From Formosa undariae (lineage in GTDB: Bacteria; Bacteroidota; Bacteroidia; Flavobacteriales; Flavobacteriaceae): a stretch of 64,000 nt of DNA. This document shows positions 34,362 to 43,327 of this stretch, one piece after another. Location of the stretch: contig NZ_JBHMEZ010000011.1 in assembly GCF_042427615.1 (NCBI RefSeq), forward strand, positions 434,001-498,000, given 5' to 3'. Numbering within the stretch: the first letter of the stretch is position 1; each line of letters opens with the position of its first letter. The notes beneath the pieces were generated by a model. That model did not search any database. It was given only the letters and a program-made list of their open reading frames with translations, and was not told the DNA's origin. Made by a program: the position numbers and the translations under genes.

Positions 34362-35942
34362 ATGCAGATAGACAATCTCATAATGACACTTTCAATTATT
34401 GGTCTGGCCAGTATGGTTTTCTATGCAACGTTTCGGATATCAAAATATGCGTTTCTTTTAAATAGCATACTGCTTTTAGTTCTCGTGTTCTATTTGTCCG
34501 AAGGAAATGAATTGATATCTATATTGCTCTATTTGGTTTGTCCGCTAATGCTAATTAATACAGGACTTTATGTTTTTTTACATAAAACCGAAAGCCCAAA
34601 AAATGGCGATAGCAAATACCAAGTTAATTTTGCCACCACCAAAGGAAATTTCAAATTAGACAATATTAAACGTGGTGCATCCATCATCGGTTCTGCGGGA
34701 AGTGGTAAGACCGAAAGCGTGGTTTATGGATTTTTAAAGCATTTTAAAAAAGAAGGTTTTTGCGGAATAATTCACGACTATAAAGATTTTGAATTGACAG
34801 AAATGGCATATCCGCTTTTCAAGGATAGTGATATCCCATTTAGGGTCATTTCCTTTGATAAAATCATCCACAGGGTAAATCCTATTGCGCCACGTTATTT
34901 AGAGAACGAGGAAAGCGTAAATGAGGTGTCAAGGGTGTTAATCGAAAACCTTTTAGAGCAAAGAGAAAGCGGAACAACTGGCACGACAAAATTCTTCAAC
35001 GATGCTGCGGAAGGTTTGATTGGTGGATTGATTTGGAAATTAAAAACGGAATATCCAAAATACTGTACGTTACCCCATTTGATAGCTGTTTATCAATTTC
35101 TCGATACTAAAAGTTTGATTCAGTTTCTGGAAACCAACACCACCTCAAGGGCAATGGCAGATGCATTTATAAGTGGCAAGGATTCTGAAAGACAGACTGC
35201 TGGTGTTAAAAGCACCTTGGCAAATGCGCTGAAACGAATTAGTACACAGCGCATTTTTATGGCATTGTCCGCAGACGAAGTGCCATTGAATATCAATAGC
35301 GAGGAAAATCCAGCGGTAATTTCGATAGTCAACAACCCAAAATTTGAAACGTCCTATTCGCCAGTAATAGCTACAATTATACACACCATTACAAAGCAAA
35401 TGAGCGTTCGGAATTCTAAACCGTCGTTCTTGCTGATGGAAGAAGCACCGACCATTCGTTTGTTGAATATGCATCGTATTCCAGCTACATTGAGAAGCTA
35501 TAATATCTCTACAATTTACGTGATGCAGGATAAAATTCAAAACGATATGATGTATGGCGATAAAGCGAGCAAAGCTATTTTAAGCAATCTTTCCTACCAG
35601 TTTTTCGGAAAGGTAAATGACCCGGACACCGCAAAATATTACGAACGCTTTTTTGAAATCATTAAAGACCCAACCAAGAGTATCAGTCGGGGACATAACC
35701 TCGATTTTGACACAAGAGTTACTACAGGCGAAAAAGAAATCCCAAAGATTCGGGCGGACGTATTTTTCAGATTGAAACAGGGCGAGTTTATCACGTATGC
35801 TGATGGTAGAGATAAGAAGGTGCAGTTTAAGTTAGCAGATATTCAAAGGGAACTTCCTAATGAAACTAATCCGTTTTCTAAAGCTGATTTAGAAGCTAAT
35901 TTTGAACGGGTTTATGATGAGGCGCGGTCTATATTTAAGTAA
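34362..35942 (+). CDS. Type IV coupling protein (VirD4/TraD-like, MobC)
   Basis: 526 residues. Two N-terminal membrane helices (LIMTLSIIGLASMVFYATF; FLLNSILLLVLVFYL) are followed by the hexameric ATPase: Walker A GSAGSGKTE (about 110-118), Walker B SFLLMEEAPT (about 357), and SNLSYQFFGKVNDPDTA near the C-terminus. It delivers the relaxase-DNA complex to the transfer channel encoded at 45086-51850. Confidence 0.9.
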   Translation: MQIDNLIMTLSIIGLASMVFYATFRISKYAFLLNSILLLVLVFYLSEGNELISILLYLVCPLMLINTGLYVFLHKTESPKNGDSKYQVNFATTKGNFKLDNIKRGASIIGSAGSGKTESVVYGFLKHFKKEGFCGIIHDYKDFELTEMAYPLFKDSDIPFRVISFDKIIHRVNPIAPRYLENEESVNEVSRVLIENLLEQRESGTTGTTKFFNDAAEGLIGGLIWKLKTEYPKYCTLPHLIAVYQFLDTKSLIQFLETNTTSRAMADAFISGKDSERQTAGVKSTLANALKRISTQRIFMALSADEVPLNINSEENPAVISIVNNPKFETSYSPVIATIIHTITKQMSVRNSKPSFLLMEEAPTIRLLNMHRIPATLRSYNISTIYVMQDKIQNDMMYGDKASKAILSNLSYQFFGKVNDPDTAKYYERFFEIIKDPTKSISRGHNLDFDTRVTTGEKEIPKIRADVFFRLKQGEFITYADGRDKKVQFKLADIQRELPNETNPFSKADLEANFERVYDEARSIFK

Positions 35943-35989
35943 AACAATTCGCGCCTTGCCAATTATATATTATTCATATGATAATTTTA

Positions 35990-36036
35990 ATACTCATTTA
36001 GTGAGTATATTGAAAATGTTCTTTACTTTAGTGAAC
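35990..36036. promoter_or_regulatory. Operators before the regulator of the restriction system
   Basis: ATACTCA-TTTAG-TGAGTAT (35990-36008) is a perfect palindrome. A related site GTTCTTTACTTTAGTGAAC (36018-36036) shares TTTAGTGA. Both precede the XRE gene and have the form of controller-protein boxes. Probable autoregulation. Confidence 0.6.
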
Positions 36037-36055
36037 TGAATTAAAAAAATTCAAA

Positions 36056-36256
36056 ATGAACCGAATAAAAGAGGTTTTGGAACAGAAAGGAATAAAACAA
36101 ATCTGGTTGGCAGAACAATTGGGAAAGAGTTACAATATGGTGCACTCTTATGCTCAAAACAAAAGACAACCGAGTTTAGAAGACCTGTACAAAATTGCAG
36201 AAATTTTAAATGTGCAAGTCAAAGAATTACTAATTGAAAGAACGACCAATAAATGA
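36056..36256 (+). CDS. XRE-type regulator of the type III restriction system
   Basis: A 66-residue helix-turn-helix protein (KGIKQIWLAEQLGKSYNMVH, then NKRQPSLEDLYKIAEILNVQ). Its size and place in front of a methyltransferase gene match controller (C) proteins, which delay the nuclease until the host DNA is methylated. Its stop overlaps the mod start (ATGA). Confidence 0.85.
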   Translation: MNRIKEVLEQKGIKQIWLAEQLGKSYNMVHSYAQNKRQPSLEDLYKIAEILNVQVKELLIERTTNK

Positions 36257-38289
36257 AACTATACGAAGCATTAGAAAAACAACTCAAAACCGAAAACAAT
36301 TTTGTTTCCGACAATGGAGAATTAAAAAAATGGGTTGTAATCAGTAAAGCACAGAATTTTGATGTTGGACTTTTAGAATTATTGCTTGATAATAAAGAAT
36401 TGAAAGAAAAATTCTTTTTGGATATAAAAGGAACTTTAGTTTTTGACCAAAACTTGTTTATCCAATTTTTAGAACAAAAAAATTATTCAAACGATAGTTA
36501 CACGAAATACAGAATAAAAGTAGGTCTTACAATAGATGGTAAATTCCTAAAACAAAGAAACGAAGTTTCTTTAGTTTGGCCATTCAAGGATTGTATCTTG
36601 GAAGGTGGTCAAAGTAAAGAGGAAGATAAGCGAGAAGAAATCTTTTTTAATGAAATTCTAGCTCAAGATGAAATCACACAATTACTAGAACCAAAAATTT
36701 TAACTAACGCTAAAACCTTCAATGAAGAAGGCGAACATACTTTCAAAAGTTTTACGAGAAATGCTGAACTAAATAAAAAAAGAGAACTTCCAGAAAACAC
36801 GATTACTGACAACCTCATAATTAAAGGCAATAATTTATTAGCTCTAAATACAATAGAGCAAGAATTTTCTGAAAGAATAAAGCTTATTTACATTGACCCA
36901 CCTTACAATACTGGAAGTGATTCATTTAAATATAATGACTCTTTTACTCATTCTAGTTGGCTTACGTTTATGTACAATCGATTTAAGTCCGCAAAAAAAC
37001 TGTTACATAAATCGGGTGTGATTTTTGTTCAAATCAATGACCATAATAAAACCAACCTAAAAATAATGATGGATGAAATTTTTGGTGTTGAAAATTTCAT
37101 AAACCTTATTTCTGTTAGAACAAAATCACCATCTGGCTTTAAAACTGTGAATTTAGGACTATTTGAAACCGCAGAATATATATTAATGTATGGAGTTTCA
37201 AAAAATGATTTTAATTATAATTTACAATATGTGGATTCTGGATATGATACAAATTATACAGGCTACATTACCAATATAAAAGAACAGCCAGAAAAATGGA
37301 TTATAGATGATATTAGAAAAATCATTTGTCGTGAAGAAGGAATTGACCCAGACACAACACATCATCCATATAGTAAAGTTCAAAAGAAAATAGGAGAAGG
37401 CGTATACATTCAAAAATTAAGTGATTTCGCATTAAAAAATTCAAATTCCGTTTTTCGTCTTACTGCTATTGGAGACGATGCTGGAAAAGATACTCTTGAT
37501 ATAAAAAAGAAGTCCAAAAAAAATAATGAAAAAGTATTTGAGGTTAAGAGAGAAAATAATGATTCTCGATTTTTATTAAACGGTCAAGAAATTGCTTTTT
37601 ATTCGAAAAAAATTAAAAATATTGATGGTGTAGAAACACCTACTACTCTACTAACAAATATATGGACTGATATTGCTTATGAAGGAATTGCGTCAGAAGG
37701 TGGAGTTACCTTAAAAAAAGGGAAAAAACCCGAAAAATTATTGAGAAGAATTATCGAAATGTCAACCAATGAAAATGATATAGTTTTAGATTATCATTTA
37801 GGAAGCGGAACGACAGCTGGAGTTGCTCATAAATTAGGAAGACAGTATGTTGGAATTGAACAACTCGATTATGGCAAAAATGACAGCACAATCAGACTAC
37901 AAAATGTTATTAATGGAGACCAATCAGGTATTTCAAAAGCTATTAATTGGAAAAGCGGAGGTTCATATACATATTTCGAGCTTAAAAAATATAATCAAAA
38001 ATTCATAGAACAAATTGAAGAAGCAAAAGACAATAAAACCTTATTGCAGATTTGGGAACAAATGAAAGCTAAATCATTCCTCAATTACAATTTAGATATT
38101 CAGAAACAAGAAGAACATATTGATGAACTTAAAGAATTAGATTTAAAACAACAAAAAGAACATTTAATAGAGTTATTGGATAAAAATCAATTGTATGTAA
38201 ACTTATCTTCAATTGATGATAAAGATTTTCAAGTTGATAAAAATGAGAGAACAGTAACCAAAGATTTTTACCAAATTAAAAAGGATTAA
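36253..38289 (+). CDS. mod: Type III DNA adenine methyltransferase (Mod)
   Basis: 678 residues. The catalytic motif DPPYNTGSD (about 214-221) comes before the AdoMet motif LDYHLGSGTTAGVAHKLGRQYVGIE (about 511-535). This order is that of beta-class N6-adenine methyltransferases. The variable region between them chooses the target. It methylates one strand and forms the Mod2Res1-2 complex with the next gene, 2 bases downstream. Target sequence cannot be predicted. Confidence 0.94.
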   Translation: MKLYEALEKQLKTENNFVSDNGELKKWVVISKAQNFDVGLLELLLDNKELKEKFFLDIKGTLVFDQNLFIQFLEQKNYSNDSYTKYRIKVGLTIDGKFLKQRNEVSLVWPFKDCILEGGQSKEEDKREEIFFNEILAQDEITQLLEPKILTNAKTFNEEGEHTFKSFTRNAELNKKRELPENTITDNLIIKGNNLLALNTIEQEFSERIKLIYIDPPYNTGSDSFKYNDSFTHSSWLTFMYNRFKSAKKLLHKSGVIFVQINDHNKTNLKIMMDEIFGVENFINLISVRTKSPSGFKTVNLGLFETAEYILMYGVSKNDFNYNLQYVDSGYDTNYTGYITNIKEQPEKWIIDDIRKIICREEGIDPDTTHHPYSKVQKKIGEGVYIQKLSDFALKNSNSVFRLTAIGDDAGKDTLDIKKKSKKNNEKVFEVKRENNDSRFLLNGQEIAFYSKKIKNIDGVETPTTLLTNIWTDIAYEGIASEGGVTLKKGKKPEKLLRRIIEMSTNENDIVLDYHLGSGTTAGVAHKLGRQYVGIEQLDYGKNDSTIRLQNVINGDQSGISKAINWKSGGSYTYFELKKYNQKFIEQIEEAKDNKTLLQIWEQMKAKSFLNYNLDIQKQEEHIDELKELDLKQQKEHLIELLDKNQLYVNLSSIDDKDFQVDKNERTVTKDFYQIKKD

Positions 38290-38291
38290 AT

Positions 38292-40859
38292 ATGGCATTT
38301 CTATATAACATATTCGATAATCCCTTTGCACGTAAGGCACTTGAACAAGTGAATGTTCCAAATTATATCACAGATAATTTAAAATATTCTATTAGACCAT
38401 ATCAAGAAGAATCCTTTAGAAGATACATCTATTCTGACATTGAGGATTTTGATGGTAAGCCTAACAAACCTTATCACCTTCTTTACAATATGGCAACAGG
38501 TAGTGGGAAAACATTAGTTATGGCTGGACTTATTCTATACCTATATGAAAAAGGTTATCGAAATTTCCTCTTCTTTGTAAATTCTAATAATATCATTAAT
38601 AAAACAAAAGATAACTTCTTAAATCCTCAATCGTCTAAATATTTATTTGCGAATAAAATAGTAGTTAATAGTAAAGAGGTTTTTGTAAAAGAGGTTCAAA
38701 ATTTTGACGAAGCTGACAACCAAAACATTAATATAAATTTTGTTTCAATTCAAAAGTTAACATCTGGTTTATTTACTAATGTCAAAGAAAACGGAATAAG
38801 CTTTGAAGATTTCGAAAACAGAAAAACAGTTCTTATTTCAGATGAAGCACATCATAATAATGCAGAAGTTTGGGGAGAAATAGTAGACAGAATTCATAAA
38901 ACAAATTTTGAAAATATCCTTTTAGAATTTACAGCTACTTTAGATTATGATAGTCAAGCCATAGTTGAAAAATATCAAGACAAGGTCATTCATAAATACG
39001 ACCTTGCACAGTTTAGAATTGATAAATACTCTAAAGAAATTAATTTAATAAGGTCTTTATATGATGAACGTGAACGAATAATCCAAGCATTGATATTGAA
39101 CTTATATCGTCAAGAATTAGCAAATTCAAAAGGAATTAACTTAAAACCAGTAATTCTATTTAAAGCGAAAAAGACAATTAAAGAATCGGAGCAAAACAAA
39201 GTCAATTTTCATAAATTGATTGAGGGTTTTTCGGTTTCAATGGTTAAGAACATTCAAGAAACTTCAACTGTTCAAATCATTCAAAAAGCATTTTCATTTT
39301 TTGAATCCCAGAATATAACATTAAATGAAATTTCTAAAAGAATAAAATCAAACTTCAAAGAAGAAAATTGTTTAAGTGCTAATGAATCAAATTCTAAAGA
39401 CAAAAAAAGCTTATTAGAAGGCAAAAAAAGTGATGAATTATTAAATACTTTAGAAAATGTAAACAATCCAATTAGAGCTGTTTTTGCAGTTCAAAAACTA
39501 AATGAAGGTTGGGATGTTTTAAATCTATTTGATATAGTTCGATTATATGAAGGTCAGAATACTGGTGGTTCAAATACTAAAATTGGGAAAACAACACTTT
39601 CGGAAGCTCAATTGATTGGTAGAGGTGCTAGGTATTTTCCTTTTACACTAGAGGAAGGACAAGATAAATATAAACGAAAGTATGATGATGACACTACAAA
39701 TGATTTAAAGGCATTAGAAGAATTGTATTATCATACTAAAGAAGATAATCGATACATTTCTGAATTGAAAAAAGCTTTAGTAGAATCTGGAATTTATGAA
39801 GACGATGACAAACTGGAAACTAAACAACTAACTTTAAAGTTAGGATTTAAAGAAACAGATTTCTACAAAACAGGAAAAGTAATATTTAATAAGAAAGTAC
39901 CAAAGAGCTATAACAATGTAAAATCTTTCTCTGATTTAGGTGTTTCAAAACGAAATTTCGCTTTCACTCTATCATCTGGTATTGGAGTAATGTCAATTGC
40001 TTTCGAAAAAGAAGAAAAAGAGAGTAAAACTGAAAAAATAGAGCAAAAAGACATCGCAATTTCTGCAATTCCAAAACACATAACAAGATATGCTCTTGCT
40101 CAAAATCCGTTTTATTATTTTTCAAATATTATAAGGTATTTTCCTAAAACTGAATCTCTATCTAATTTAATTGAAAACCCAAATTATTTAGGTGGTTTAG
40201 AAATTACCTTTAACGGCTCAAAAAAAAGACTATCAAAGATTTCTAATCGTGATTACTTGTTAGCAGTTCAAGGTTTATTACAAACTATTGAATCTGAAAT
40301 TAAATCAAATCTTACGGAATATGAAGGCTCTGAATATTTCAACAAATATGTACACGAAGTATTTAAAGACAAAGAAATAAAAGTTTATAAAGATAGTGAA
40401 CGAGCAGATGGTCAAGAAGGCTTGGTTGCTAATGAACCTTGGTATGTTTACAATGCAAATTATGGAACTAGTGAAGAAAAAGAGTTTGTGAAAATGTTCG
40501 CTAGACGTTTCGAAAATTTAGAAAAATCCTTTGAAAATATTTACTTGATTCGTAATGAAAGAGAAATCAAAATCATTGATAAAATGGGCAGAGCTTTTGA
40601 GCCAGATTTCGTTCTATTTTGTAAACAAAAAGCAGGGAATGAATTGACTTATCAAGTATTCATTGAGCCGAAAGGAAACCATTTGAAAGCTCACGATAAA
40701 TGGAAAGAAGACTTCTTAAAAGAGATTAGAGAAGATAAAACGACAATAGAAATTGACTCTGATAAATATTTGATAACAGGCGTTCCATTTTATAATAACG
40801 AAAATGAAAATGAATTTAAGGAAACATTGGAAAATACATTAAATGAAGCCAATGCATAA
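38292..40859 (+). CDS. res: Type III restriction endonuclease subunit (Res)
   Basis: 855 residues. SF2 translocase domain: NMATGSGKTLVMAGL (about 67-76), ISDEAHHNNAEVWGE (about 183), LNEGWDVLNLFDIVRLYEGQ and LIGRGARYFPF. The C-terminal nuclease has FEPDFVLFCKQKAG and FIEPKGNH, i.e. a PD-(D/E)xK-like core with D and EPK. All parts look intact, so the system should be active. Cleavage needs two head-to-head sites, as known for the family. Confidence 0.94.
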   Translation: MAFLYNIFDNPFARKALEQVNVPNYITDNLKYSIRPYQEESFRRYIYSDIEDFDGKPNKPYHLLYNMATGSGKTLVMAGLILYLYEKGYRNFLFFVNSNNIINKTKDNFLNPQSSKYLFANKIVVNSKEVFVKEVQNFDEADNQNININFVSIQKLTSGLFTNVKENGISFEDFENRKTVLISDEAHHNNAEVWGEIVDRIHKTNFENILLEFTATLDYDSQAIVEKYQDKVIHKYDLAQFRIDKYSKEINLIRSLYDERERIIQALILNLYRQELANSKGINLKPVILFKAKKTIKESEQNKVNFHKLIEGFSVSMVKNIQETSTVQIIQKAFSFFESQNITLNEISKRIKSNFKEENCLSANESNSKDKKSLLEGKKSDELLNTLENVNNPIRAVFAVQKLNEGWDVLNLFDIVRLYEGQNTGGSNTKIGKTTLSEAQLIGRGARYFPFTLEEGQDKYKRKYDDDTTNDLKALEELYYHTKEDNRYISELKKALVESGIYEDDDKLETKQLTLKLGFKETDFYKTGKVIFNKKVPKSYNNVKSFSDLGVSKRNFAFTLSSGIGVMSIAFEKEEKESKTEKIEQKDIAISAIPKHITRYALAQNPFYYFSNIIRYFPKTESLSNLIENPNYLGGLEITFNGSKKRLSKISNRDYLLAVQGLLQTIESEIKSNLTEYEGSEYFNKYVHEVFKDKEIKVYKDSERADGQEGLVANEPWYVYNANYGTSEEKEFVKMFARRFENLEKSFENIYLIRNEREIKIIDKMGRAFEPDFVLFCKQKAGNELTYQVFIEPKGNHLKAHDKWKEDFLKEIREDKTTIEIDSDKYLITGVPFYNNENENEFKETLENTLNEANA

Positions 40860-41035
40860 TGTCCAGGTAAGTTTCAAATTGAAGAAGTCATCGCACTTTA
40901 TCTAAATGTTTAACTTGTCTCATTAGTTATAATAATAATTAAAAAACTTGTTAGTGATTAGCTAAAAGGGTAATCCTTGTGTTTGCATATGAAGCTAATA
41001 AAATACTCTTGACGGTAATTTAAAAATAGTAAGAA

Positions 41036-43048
41036 TTGAAGAAAATAGACCTACACATTCACACCGTACAATCTATCAGCGATAGGAATTTCATTTTCCA
41101 TTTAGAATCTTTAAAGGAATATGTAAACAAACTTGAAATTGATTGTATTGCCATTACCAATCACAACTTGTTCGATAAAACTCAGTTCGAACAAATTTGC
41201 CAAGCGCTCAATATAAAAATTTTCCCAGGGATAGAAATTGATTTAGAAGGTGGTCATTTACTTTTAATTTCAGAAAATGAAAATCTTGATGATTTCGCGC
41301 AAAAATGTCAAAAAGTCCAAAAACTCATTCCAACAAAAGATGATTCGATTAGCTACGAACAACTAACAGAAGTTTTTCTGAACTTAAAAGATTATCTGTT
41401 AATCCCACATTATGATAAAAAACCAAATATCAAACCTGAGACTTTAAAAAAATTAGGGAATAATATTTTTGCAGGCGAAGTAACAAGTTTAAGAAAGTTC
41501 AAAACCTGCATTAAAGAAGCCGATAAATTAACACCAGTAATATTTAGTGATTGTCGGTTCGTCGAAAATATGACATCATATCCAACCAAACAAACTTTCA
41601 TTGATGTTGAAGAAAACACACTTAATGCTATTAAAGGTTGCTTATATGACAAAGCAAAAGTTTTTCTTTCTAAAGATGACGGAAACGACTTTTTTCAAGC
41701 AACCGATGATGGGATAATCTTATCAACAGGATTGAATGTTATCGTTGGCGGACGTTCTTCAGGGAAAACATATACACTTGATAAAATCTGTCAGAACTTT
41801 GATAATGTCAAATATTTACGACAGTTTTCTCTGCTTCAAAATGATAAAGAAAACTTCAAAAAATTAGTTACTACAAGACATAGTTTAATAACCGAAAACT
41901 ATTTGAAGGAGTTTAAAGATGTTGTATTAGATGTAAATGATATCGACTTAAAATCCAATGAAGTTTCCCTCGAAAAATATTTGAGTTCTTTAAAGAAGTA
42001 TGCTACTGAAAGTGATAGTTTAGACACGTTTTCCAAATGTAAATTATACAACGAAACAAAGTTTACATTGGACAGCTTAAATAACATTAAAAAATTGATT
42101 TCTGCAACTGAAACTTTGATAGAAGCCAATGAATATAAAACAATCGTCAACAAGCATATTAGCGATGAAATTTTGAAAAGCTTAATTGTTGACTTAATTG
42201 AAAAGCATAATGAGCTTTACCAAACTAACTTAAAAAAGGAATGGACAAATAGTCTAATTGAGACCATAAAAGAAAATTTGAGATTTCGCTCAACCACTAC
42301 ATCAATTGAAGAGGTTGATTTCTTACAAATTCAATTAGAGAAAATCAAAGTCCAGAAATTTAGGAATGTAGTAAAGAAAGTCCAAACCGAAAAGATAATA
42401 GACAGTAAGGAAATAAGGGGCTTTAAAGTCTTAGCAAAAACAAAAAAATATACTGGAGCAAGTCAATTAAAAAATAAAAGCAAAAGTAAATTAAGCTTTA
42501 GCGAGGCTTTCAACAATTATGATAATCCCTATGAGTTTTTAATTTCATTACAAAACATCGGAATTGAGGAAACTGAATATTATAAATACTTCGTGGCGAT
42601 AGATTATAGAACTTTAAACAAACACGGTTACGAGGTTTCTGGTGGGGAGCGTTCTGAATTTAACCTGCTACACGAAATTAGTGATGCTTTAAAGCACGAT
42701 TTGCTATTAATTGACGAACCTGAATCGTCATTTGATAATATTTTTCTTAAAAATGAAGTAAATGAGCTAATCAAACAAATTTCAACAGAAATTCCAGTAA
42801 TTGTGGTAACACATAACAGTACGATAGGCGCGTCAATTAATCCGAATCATTTAGTTTTTACTCAAAAATTAGTCGATTCTGGTAATGTGGAATATAAGGT
42901 GTTTTTCGGACATCCGACAAGTAAGACATTGAAAAGTGTTGATGGAAAAATAATAAAAAATTTAGAGGTACTTCTAAACTGTCTCGAAGCAGGAGCGGAA
43001 GCATATAATCAAAGAAATACTGTAAGCTATGAAATACTTAAAGATTGA
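41036..43048 (+). CDS. PHP-domain ATPase, Ppl-like putative phage defence protein (TTG start)
   Basis: 670 residues. The N-terminal PHP phosphoesterase has HIHT (HxH at 7 and 9), AITNHNLFD, FPGIEIDLEGGH, LIPHYDKKP and VIFSDCRF. Next is a SMC/ABC-type ATPase: GGRSSGKTYTLDKI (Walker A near 240), a coiled central region, signature SGGERSEFNLLHE, LLLIDEPESSFDN and VVTHN. PHP plus ATPase is the design of the Ppl defence protein and TrlF-like proteins. The frame has a stop (TAA) 2 codons before, so TTG 41036 is the start. It may degrade or sense nucleic acids during infection (inference). Confidence 0.8.
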   Translation: MKKIDLHIHTVQSISDRNFIFHLESLKEYVNKLEIDCIAITNHNLFDKTQFEQICQALNIKIFPGIEIDLEGGHLLLISENENLDDFAQKCQKVQKLIPTKDDSISYEQLTEVFLNLKDYLLIPHYDKKPNIKPETLKKLGNNIFAGEVTSLRKFKTCIKEADKLTPVIFSDCRFVENMTSYPTKQTFIDVEENTLNAIKGCLYDKAKVFLSKDDGNDFFQATDDGIILSTGLNVIVGGRSSGKTYTLDKICQNFDNVKYLRQFSLLQNDKENFKKLVTTRHSLITENYLKEFKDVVLDVNDIDLKSNEVSLEKYLSSLKKYATESDSLDTFSKCKLYNETKFTLDSLNNIKKLISATETLIEANEYKTIVNKHISDEILKSLIVDLIEKHNELYQTNLKKEWTNSLIETIKENLRFRSTTTSIEEVDFLQIQLEKIKVQKFRNVVKKVQTEKIIDSKEIRGFKVLAKTKKYTGASQLKNKSKSKLSFSEAFNNYDNPYEFLISLQNIGIEETEYYKYFVAIDYRTLNKHGYEVSGGERSEFNLLHEISDALKHDLLLIDEPESSFDNIFLKNEVNELIKQISTEIPVIVVTHNSTIGASINPNHLVFTQKLVDSGNVEYKVFFGHPTSKTLKSVDGKIIKNLEVLLNCLEAGAEAYNQRNTVSYEILKD

Positions 43049-43325
43049 AGATAACAAGGCATTTTTTAGAAAGGATAAGACACAACCTGAAAATTGGAAC
43101 GAAATTGATAAAATAGAAAAAGAGGATTTGATGAAGCTTTTAGATTTTGCGACAGAAGATGATTTTGAAATGGATGTTTATGACGAAGATGTTTTAGCCA
43201 ATAAAGCACATCAAATAATTTATAAAAGCATTTACGAGAAGCTAAACATATTTCTGACTAACAAGGACAGATTTAAAGACCAAACCGAAAATGTTTACAA
43301 GGAAGCATTAGAAAAGTACCAATAA
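43029..43325 (+). CDS. Small partner of the PHP-ATPase (98 aa)
   Basis: An acidic, helical protein (MKYLKIEDNKAFFRKDKTQP, EKEDLMKLLDFATEDDFEMD, YEKLNIFLTNKDRFKDQTEN). It overlaps the PHP-ATPase gene by 20 bases in another frame, so the two are translationally coupled. It resembles no family that I know. It may be a toxin-inhibitor, sensor or subunit of the PHP-ATPase. Confidence 0.65.
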   Translation: MKYLKIEDNKAFFRKDKTQPENWNEIDKIEKEDLMKLLDFATEDDFEMDVYDEDVLANKAHQIIYKSIYEKLNIFLTNKDRFKDQTENVYKEALEKYQ

Positions 43326-43327
43326 AA

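Noticed and set aside
36253..40859. Type I or type II restriction system
   Set aside because: Beta-class Mod with DPPY before the AdoMet motif plus an SF2 Res with a C-terminal nuclease is the type III pair; there is no HsdS.
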